A stretch of DNA of 64,000 nucleotides, taken from Spiroplasma endosymbiont of Amphimallon solstitiale (GTDB lineage Bacteria; Bacillota_I; Bacilli_A; Mycoplasmatales; VBWQ01). Below, piece after piece: positions 58,472 through 64,000 of this stretch (the stretch's first letter is position 1; each line of letters begins with the position of its first letter). Both the position numbers and the translations under genes were made by a program. Where the stretch lies: assembly GCF_964030965.1 (NCBI RefSeq), contig NZ_OZ034999.1, forward strand, positions 1,488,001-1,552,000. Direction: 5' to 3'. Below the pieces are notes generated by a model, which was not told where the DNA came from, made no database searches, and saw only the letters and a list, made by a program, of their open reading frames with translations.

Positions 58472-58598
58472 TTATTGTAGAAAAAAAGCAAGTATTGCTA
58501 TTAAACAGAGATTTGAAAATGTTAATTATTATCTTTATTGTTGTCGTAAACATAGTTATAGAGAAATAATGTTTTGAAATAATATAACTAAAAAATAA
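58461..58598 (+). CDS. Mini-protein with CxxC pair, second
   Basis: 45 residues (MKCNYCRKKASIAIK...) with CNYC and CC pairs. It overlaps the previous gene by 11 bases. Third of a chain of three overlapping Cys-rich small proteins. Confidence 0.5.
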
Positions 58599-58608
58599 AA
58601 AATTAAAT

Positions 58609-58648
58609 AAGGGGCATATATATACTTTTTAGTGTATTTTTGCCCCTT
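58609..58648. repeat. GC-rich inverted repeat
   Basis: AAGGGGCA and TGCCCCTT enclose an AT-rich loop, with T5 before the right arm. It separates the early from the structural phage genes. It could be a terminator or a packaging-type hairpin. Confidence 0.6.
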
Positions 58649-58669
58649 ACTCTAATTAGTATAAATATG

Positions 58670-58692
58670 CTCCTTATTAAATAAGTAAGGAG
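58670..58692 (+). promoter_or_regulatory. Hairpin that sequesters the ribosome-binding site of the 58,701 gene
   Basis: CTCCTTA pairs with TAAGGAG across a 9-base loop. TAAGGAG is the Shine-Dalgarno of the gene starting at 58701. Confidence 0.5.
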
Positions 58693-59536
58693 TTTTATTT
58701 ATGCCTAATGATTTAGAGCAAACTAGTAATTATACTTTAACTAAAATTTTAAGAACTGGGTTAAGTCCATTAAGTGCTATGGTAGGAGTTAGTGCTTATT
58801 ATGGTCAATATTTAAAAAGTCCAATTTTAGGTTCTATTAATTCTTTGTTATTTAGTAAAAAGTTAGCAATTGATATATGGAATATTAATCAAAGACCAAC
58901 TACTAAAAATAAAGTTATTAATAGTTATAAAAAGATATTTTTAGGATTAGGAACAATTGGTTTAATTAACTATGCTAAGTTTGTTCAGTATGTAGATAAG
59001 TCTGTGTTTTTATTAAAAGATGAACCTTGTTTTTGACCACCATGTCCAACTGAATCACCAAAACCAACATATTCACCATTTACAACTGTTAAACCGATAA
59101 TTGATGTTCCTTTTGTAGATTGAGATACTTATATATCTTTAAATAGTTTTGGTATAGCAAATGTTATTAGTGGTTTAACTGAGTTAATCCCTAATAGATT
59201 TCAAAATATAAGAAAGATAGCAAATATGGGTACTGGTGGATGTTTGATTAGTAGTGGTGTTGCTATGGGTATAAACAATAATTTTAATAATTATTTTGCT
59301 ATTCCTACAATTATTGCCGGAGCAAGTGAGATTATTAATACTTTATTATTACAGTTAGGAAATACATATAATAACACAGAATTACAAGAAGTATTTACAG
59401 ATGAAAGAGCAAGATTAATTAATGGCATTGTTAATGATTATCAAAGTACAGATGATGGTATGGTTGATGTTGATTTAAATGATGATAGTATGTCAGAGAT
59501 TAATTTAGATAGAGCAAGTTTAAATTGGGACTATTC

Positions 59537-60677
59537 TTTTAATTATGTAGAAAAGTAGTGGTAAAATAAAAAAAGTCATCAACTTGACTTAAAATTTGAT
59601 TTTATTAAATTTTGGGATTTATTTTTTTTACAAACTGAAATATAACACATTGGATTTTTGATAAGGGGTTAATCCGTAGTGTTGATATTTTCATTTCCAT
59701 AAATTGAGGTAATTTTGAATATTGGTAAATCCAATGCCATGGTAATGAGTAATAAATTCTTTTAAACTTGATTGTATTTTACTGACATTACTTAATTTTT
59801 TATAATTTAATTCTTTATTTTCTTTTGATTTAAACTGCTGGATAGTGGATTTAGTTTGTTTAGCTACTGTATCATATAATACTTGCATATCACAAACTAT
59901 AATTGAATTTTCTTCGATAAGTTTCGATGTTAAGTTTTCTTGTACTCATTTTTTATTTAATCTTTTAGTATTTGTTGTTTGAGCATAGATATTTCGGTTT
60001 TCATCAATTGCCATTTGAATACAACAATTTAAATCTTTAGCATTTTCTTCAATTCATTGTTTTCTTGGATCATTTGGATCTTTAAAGTTTCCTTTATGAA
60101 TTTCTTTGATAAAAGTTTCGTCAATTTCAATTCTAGCTTTTAATTTTACAAATTGATTTTGTGTTTTTACTAATTGTGTTGATTTCATAAATTTTTGACG
60201 ATTAAATCAGGCAGTTTTATTTGTAGTATTAATAAATTGAGAAATAATGTAAGCAGATTGACCTAAAGTAGCTATTTGTATCAATAAATCTCATTGATCA
60301 TGAGATAAATGACTTCAATAAAAATAATGATTTTTAAAAGCATGAAAAGTAATATTACAACTTTTACATTTATATCTTTGCTTATAATCTTTACTACCAT
60401 ATTTAGTACACAAAAAAGAACTACAATCTGGACATTGAATCCCTTTCTCTTTGAATTTTTGTTCGACTGCTTCAAATTTTTCTTTTTTCTCAATTTGTTT
60501 AATTCTAGTTTTATTTTCTCTAAAAATCTCAATAAAATCTTTATCAGACAAATTATTTAAAATTTCTTTTACTGTATTTTTATTCATTTAAAATCACCTC
60601 TTTAATATTAAAAATACCATATAAAAATATATTTTTGCTAATTTTACTAATACCACTACTTTTCTACAAAATTAAAG
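59537..60677 (-). mobile_element. IS1595-like element copy C (intact, likely MITE driver)
   Basis: 1,141 bp. The terminal repeats start TTTTAATTATGTAGAAAAG and TTTAATTTTGTAGAAAAG, the same as the MITE ends. It is flanked by a perfect GACTATTC duplication (59529-59536 and 60678-60685). It is the only copy in the window with an uninterrupted transposase. Confidence 0.95.
59628..60587 (-). CDS. IS1595-like zinc-finger DDE transposase (intact)
   Basis: 319 residues with UGA as Trp. It has an N-terminal helical region, then a zinc ribbon (C52, C55, C74, C77). The first catalytic Asp is in RIEIDETFIKEIHKG and the second in IIVCDMQVLYD. The end reads THYHGIGFTNIQNYLNLWKWKY, resembling the HG...KYLxNYLxWF type of IS1595 relatives. 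An 8-bp duplication also fits IS1595. The family assignment is from motifs only. RBS GAGGTGA precedes the ATG. This protein is the best candidate to move the MITEs. Confidence 0.85.
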
Positions 60678-60714
60678 GACTATTCTTATGCTTATACACT
60701 AGGTGGTGTTTAAA

Positions 60715-60840
60715 ATGAAAAAAGATAAATGAAAAAATATGCCAAGACAAAAGTTACATAAGAAAAAAGCAAAGAGAAATTTTGAACAAAGATTAAGTGA
60801 AAATATGAGTTTTGATAATTTTTTAGGGGGTAAAAAATAA
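60715..60840 (+). CDS. Very basic 41-residue phage protein
   Basis: MKKDKWKNMPRQKLHKKKAKRNF..., more than one third Lys/Arg. It begins two bases after the preceding stop and ends with TAATG overlap to the next gene. It is probably a nucleic-acid-binding or structural protein of the virion; function not shown. Confidence 0.55.
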
Positions 60841-60849
60841 TGGATATGA

Positions 60850-62223
60850 AGGCAATGTTTAGTAATCTGTGTAACTTACAAAAATAACTATGTTTAATTA
60901 ATTCTAGTAAATATAATTAAATGACTAGAAAGAGTGAGTTACAGATGGCTAAAAAACAAAATATTAATAATAATGATCCAATATCAAAAGCAGTAGATTT
61001 ATTATTAGAAAATACTGAAGATTTAACAACAGTTTTTAAAGAAGGGGGTTTATATAAAGAATTAACAAAACGTTTAGTTGAAAAAATGTTGAATTCTGAA
61101 ATGCAAAATTATTTAGGATATGAAAAAAATCAACATAGTAATACTGAAAATGCTCGTAATGGTACAAGTTCAAAAAAATTAATAACTCAACAAGGTAAAA
61201 TTGAGATTGATGTACCAAGAGATCGCAATAGTGATTTTACTCCTGTAATAGTTGCAAAAAGACAGCGAAGATTTGATGGTTTTGATCAACAAGTGCTTTC
61301 ACTATATGCAAAAGGTATGACTCTATCTGACATTAGAATGCAGTTACAAGAGTTATATCATGGTGCTGATATTAGTGAAAGTGTTATTAGTCAAATTACT
61401 GATGATGTTATTGATGATGTCAAAGCATGACAAAATCGACCATTAGAAAGCGTTTATCCGATTGTTTATTTTGATTGTATAGTAGTTAAAGTTCGACAAG
61501 ATAAACGGATTATTAACAAATCAGTTTATATAGCATTAGGAGTTGATTTAGAAGGTAAAAAAGATGTTTTAGGCTTATGAATTAGTGAAAATGAAGGTGC
61601 TAAATTTTGATTAGCTAATTTCACAGAAATGAAAAATCGAGGCTTAAATGATATTTTGATTGCTTGTAGTGATAATTTAACAGGCATGTCAGAAGCAATA
61701 CAAGCAGTTTATCCTAAAACAGAACATCAATTATGCATTGTTCATCAAATTCGAAATAGTTTAAAATATGTTTCATACAAACATCGAAAAACTCTAGTTA
61801 CAGATTTAAAACCAATTTATAGTGCATGTAGTGAAGAACAAGCAATGCAAGCTTTAGAATCATTTGAAAGTAAATGAAATAAACAATATCCCCAAATTGC
61901 TAAATCTTGATATAAAAATTGAGAAAATTTGATGATTTTTATTAGTTATCCTGCAGAAATCAAAAGAGTAATTTATACAACAAATGCTATTGAATCTGTT
62001 AATAGTCAATTACGAAAAGTTATTAGAAACAAAAAAGCTTTTCCTAATGATATGTCAGTTTTTAAAATATTTTATTTAGCAATTGAAAATATAACAAAAA
62101 AATGAACATTGCCTATTCAAAATTGAAATACAGCAATTGCTCATTTTATGATAAAATTTGAAGACAGAATTAATCTGAACTAGTACTTTGTAAAACAAAG
62201 ATACACAGATTTCTAAAAAGCCT
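60850..62223 (+). mobile_element. IS256-family element, copy 3 (complete)
   Basis: 1,374 bp. Flanks GGATATGA (60842-60849) and CGATATGA (62224-62231) agree at 7 of 8 bases, as expected for a recent target duplication. It sits in the first codons of a phage gene. Confidence 0.93.
60921..62183 (+). CDS. IS256/Mutator-type transposase (intact)
   Basis: 420 residues with the DDE core in [16 protein letters not shown] and [14 protein letters not shown]. It carries the normal ALGVDLEG at the place where copy 1 has Arg. It is uninterrupted, so it is the likely active IS256 copy of the window. Confidence 0.93.
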
Positions 62224-62227
62224 CGAT

Positions 62228-62455
62228 ATGAAAGAAATTATAAAATATGCGTTATATATTGGTGGTTTTTGCCTTATACTTTGGTTTTGTAGAAATTGAA
62301 TACGTGAAGGTATACAAAGATTTAAACATAAAAAACATGTAAGAGACAATGATAGTGAACCCGATTGTGTATTTTGTCGTAAAGATTTTGAAAAGAAAAA
62401 ACGTAAATTAGAAATGGAAAAACAACAAAAAGAGTTAGAGAAAGGGGGTGATTAA
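62228..62455 (+). CDS. Small phage membrane protein with Cys pair, start separated by IS256
   Basis: 75 residues (MKEIIKYALYIGGFCLILWFC...): one membrane helix, then a basic region with CVFCRKDFEKKKRK and a Lys/Glu-rich tail. The original start MDMKEI (ATG at 60840) is now 1.4 kb upstream, beyond IS256. The second ATG at 62228 survives but has lost its native RBS, so expression is doubtful. Confidence 0.6.
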
Positions 62456-62456
62456 T

Positions 62457-62663
62457 ATGCCTGCTGGATTATTAGCATTATTAAATATGATTGGTGGTGT
62501 TGGTCAACAGTTATTAAATGCTTTTACTTATATTTTTGGTTGAGTATTTACTACTGGCGATGGTGAAACACTTACAAATTGACCAGTGTTAATTTCAATT
62601 GTATTTATAGTATTAGTATTTATCAAGCAATTTGTCGGTCATATTATCCATGGAACTCATTAG
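62457..62663 (+). CDS. Small hydrophobic phage protein, candidate major coat protein
   Basis: 68 residues with UGA-Trp. The N-terminal half is Gly/Leu-rich and amphipathic (MPAGLLALLNMIGGVGQQL). A Trp-bounded loop (GDGETLTNW) and a membrane helix (PVLISIVFIVLVFI) follow, with a short Lys/His tail. This plan, one helix with a small basic end, fits filamentous phage coat subunits, and SpV1 has a small hydrophobic coat protein. AAAGGGGGTG is a strong RBS, as expected for an abundant product. The role is inferred. Confidence 0.55.
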
Positions 62664-62684
62664 TAATTAGAAAGGAGTAAGCAA

Positions 62685-62939
62685 ATGGTAAAGTTATTTT
62701 TTAGTTTGGTTTTTGTTTTGCCTTTATTGGGTAGACTGTTACCAGTTGTTAATACTTTGGTACAAACTATTTATATGCAGTATTTAAGTTCTTTTGCTGG
62801 GTTACACACTGTGACACTTTTTATTAAGTCGTTTTTTTATGATAGTTTATACACTTTACCTTTGCCTATTCTTGCTTTAATAAATGTTAGTTTTGTATTT
62901 TATTTAATTTTAGGATTATTTAGATTTACAAGACATTAG
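62685..62939 (+). CDS. Small phage membrane protein
   Basis: 84 residues, two or three membrane helices (LFFSLVFVLPLLGRLLPVV and ILALINVSFVFYLILGLF) with an Arg/His end. GAAAGGAG lies 9 bases before the ATG. Possibly an assembly or minor tip protein. Confidence 0.6.
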   Translation: MVKLFFSLVFVLPLLGRLLPVVNTLVQTIYMQYLSSFAGLHTVTLFIKSFFYDSLYTLPLPILALINVSFVFYLILGLFRFTRH

Positions 62940-62950
62940 GATGTGAAATT

Positions 62951-63325
62951 ATGTTTATACCTTTTATTACAACTGTTATGCAATTATTTGCTTCAATTTT
63001 TATGAAGTTTTTTAGTTTTCCACTTGGTGATTTAGGTTTTAACTTAGGTACGTTAATGATATTTTTAATTTTGCTTAGATTTGCATTTAGGGTTATTTTA
63101 CCCGAATTAATGTTACCAACATTAGGATTAGGATATGCTGTTAAGTTTATTGGTAAAAGTTCTGTTTCTTTGGGTGTGGGTACTGGTCAACAAATTGCTA
63201 AGAGTTATCAAAAACGTGTTGAAAAAGCAAAAACAAAAAATAAACAACAAGGTAAATTTAAAGGTGGTGCTGGTGGTAATAAATTTACTGGTAGTTCAAC
63301 TCGTGACTTTGGTATTGGTGATTAA
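62951..63325 (+). CDS. Phage membrane protein with basic Gly-rich tail
   Basis: 124 residues. Two membrane helices in the first half are followed by a Lys/Gln-rich segment (KRVEKAKTKNKQQGKFKGG) and a Gly/Asn/Thr-rich end. The charged cytoplasmic tail might contact DNA or assembly ATPase. GATGTGA upstream is a weak RBS. Confidence 0.6.
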   Translation: MFIPFITTVMQLFASIFMKFFSFPLGDLGFNLGTLMIFLILLRFAFRVILPELMLPTLGLGYAVKFIGKSSVSLGVGTGQQIAKSYQKRVEKAKTKNKQQGKFKGGAGGNKFTGSSTRDFGIGD

Positions 63326-63327
63326 TT

Positions 63328-63525
63328 ATGTCTAATTTTGTTCTTAGTATATTGCATTTGATTTTTATATTTTCTAGTAATGATATTGGTATATTTTTAA
63401 ATCGAACTAATATTACTGATGAAGTTTATATTTTATTTAATTTAACTTTTTGGTTGGTATTAGGTGTATTTTTTAATTTTATTTATCGTAGTATTAAATT
63501 TGTTTTTAGGTCATTGTTTGGGTAG
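63328..63525 (+). CDS. Small phage membrane protein
   Basis: 65 residues with two hydrophobic helices (FVLSILHLIFIF and ILFNLTFWLVLGVFFNFIY) and a basic end (RSIKFVFRSLFG). It starts two bases after the preceding stop, so translation is probably coupled. Confidence 0.6.
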   Translation: MSNFVLSILHLIFIFSSNDIGIFLNRTNITDEVYILFNLTFWLVLGVFFNFIYRSIKFVFRSLFG

Positions 63526-63534
63526 GTGTTAAGT

Positions 63535-63726
63535 ATGAGTGTTTGAGATATTTACAATAAAATACATCAATGTATAGTTGATTATTGAACTATGTTTATA
63601 GGTAATCCAGTTGATGATTTTACTACTATTTTATGAAATTTAGTAGTTTATGGAACACAGTTTTTTATTGGATTTGTTTTATTTTATGGTTCATGGTGAA
63701 TCTTAAAATGTTTATTTGGTAAATAA
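63535..63726 (+). CDS. Small phage membrane protein
   Basis: 63 residues with several UGA-Trp codons (MSVWDIYNKIHQCIVDYW...). One strong membrane helix (FFIGFVLFYGSWWIL) lies near the C-terminus. GGTAGGTG serves as RBS. Confidence 0.6.
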
Positions 63727-63728
63727 TT

Positions 63729-64000
63729 ATGTGATTTAAGTTTGCTAAATTGTTTTTTATTGTAAATACTTCTGTTCAAGCACCCACTAGTTTAATTGCT
63801 TCAAATGACCCTAATGTTGTTAATTATGATATTACAAAAAATATGATTAAACATATTAAATATAATAATTTTAATGATTGAGCTACCATTCCTTGAAATT
63901 CTGCTTATTTTGATGTTGATCAACCAGATTTAAAATTAGTTAGTGGTGATATTATTGGTGGTTATGATAATCATTTGAATGTTGATTATCAAAGTGATGT
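63729..64000 (+). CDS. Secreted phage protein, N-terminal part (cut by window end)
   Basis: ATG at 63729 followed by UGA-Trp. The first about 20 residues (MWFKFAKLFFIVNTSVQA) look like a signal peptide. The following Asn/Asp/Ile-rich region has DWATIPWNSAYFDVDQPDLK. Last in the structural gene row and secreted, it could be the minor attachment protein of the virion tip. About 90 codons are visible. Confidence 0.6.

Larger units (their letters stand above)
58701..60713 (+). pseudogene. Plectrovirus membrane protein gene, interrupted by an IS
   Basis: Without the IS the frame gives about 289 residues, ending DYSYAYTLGGV. It contains several hydrophobic stretches (LSPLSAMVGVSAYYG, IFLGLGTIGLINYAKFV, IPTIIAGASEIINTLLL) and a Pro-rich outer region (PPCPTESPKPTYSPF). 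The tail carries an acidic cluster (VDVDLNDDSMSE). IS1595-like copy C enters after DYS and adds NYVEK and a stop, so only the last eight residues are lost. It resembles a phage assembly or structural membrane protein; I cannot assign a specific SpV1 ORF. Confidence 0.7.
56471..64000 (+). mobile_element. Plectrovirus (SpV1-like) prophage, partial and inactivated
   Basis: A run of short, tightly packed plus-strand genes: a HUH Rep, a small ssDNA-binding-like protein, CxxC mini-proteins, several membrane proteins of 60-125 residues and the start of a secreted protein. This is the layout of SpV1-type filamentous phages of Spiroplasma. Two IS insertions (59537-60677 and 60850-62223) break it. The right end lies beyond the window. 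Confidence 0.85.

Overview
The window is from a Spiroplasma-like mollicute. The base composition is very AT-rich, and UGA must be read as tryptophan: relA, secDF, smc, clpB, hrcA, ftsA, rsmH and every transposase are continuous only under genetic code 4. Part of a plectrovirus (SpV1-like) prophage lies at the right end. I cannot tell the species or clade from sequence alone.

Layout. Positions 1-16,400 hold housekeeping genes on the minus strand. Read 5' to 3' they are rplU-prp-rpmA, coaBC, obg-rmuC-nadE-yebC-ruvA-ruvB-secDF-apt-relA, then hisS behind a T-box leader. Positions 16,700-21,330 hold two decayed or poorly recognised envelope-type genes, a small membrane protein and an IS30 copy. 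Positions 21,560-28,560 carry the plus-strand heat-shock block clpB and hrcA-grpE-dnaK-dnaJ, each transcription unit with a CIRCE-type operator. Positions 28,594-35,912 hold an intact DUF1295-like membrane protein gene followed by a graveyard of IS30, IS256, IS5 and IS1595-like elements inside a SIR2-domain gene. Next come smc, a membrane protein, and a pair of coiled-coil genes broken by two IS30 copies and nested MITEs. An agmatine deiminase fragment and a second IS256 follow. The division cluster mraZ-rsmH-ftsA-ftsZ-sepF lies at 47,343-51,513 on the minus strand. Then come a BspA/DUF285 repeat protein gene split by an IS, a large intact secreted protein, and from about 56,470 to the window end a partial plectroviral genome that carries two further IS insertions.

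Main discovery. A 163-bp miniature element (MITE) is present 14 times. It shares its terminal inverted repeats with a 1,141-bp IS1595-like insertion sequence that is present three times, one copy intact (59,537-60,677). Thirteen of the 14 MITE insertions, and two of the three IS copies, have perfect 8-bp target duplications, usually beginning GA on one strand. MITE plus duplication is 171 bp, an exact multiple of three. The MITEs sit inside ruvA, ruvB, four other insertion sequences and even another MITE, but nothing sits inside an uninterrupted MITE other than that one case, so they form the youngest layer.

Decay pattern. Removing the inserted elements and one copy of each duplication restores continuous frames in several genes. 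The arithmetic agrees to the base, which supports the reconstructions. Both ruvA and ruvB carry a MITE plus an independent single-base homopolymer deletion. Loss of the RuvAB branch-migration motor fits the recombination-poor state known from the truncated recA of S. citri. The prophage is also inactivated, with the IS1595-like element in one structural gene and IS256 at the start of the next but one.
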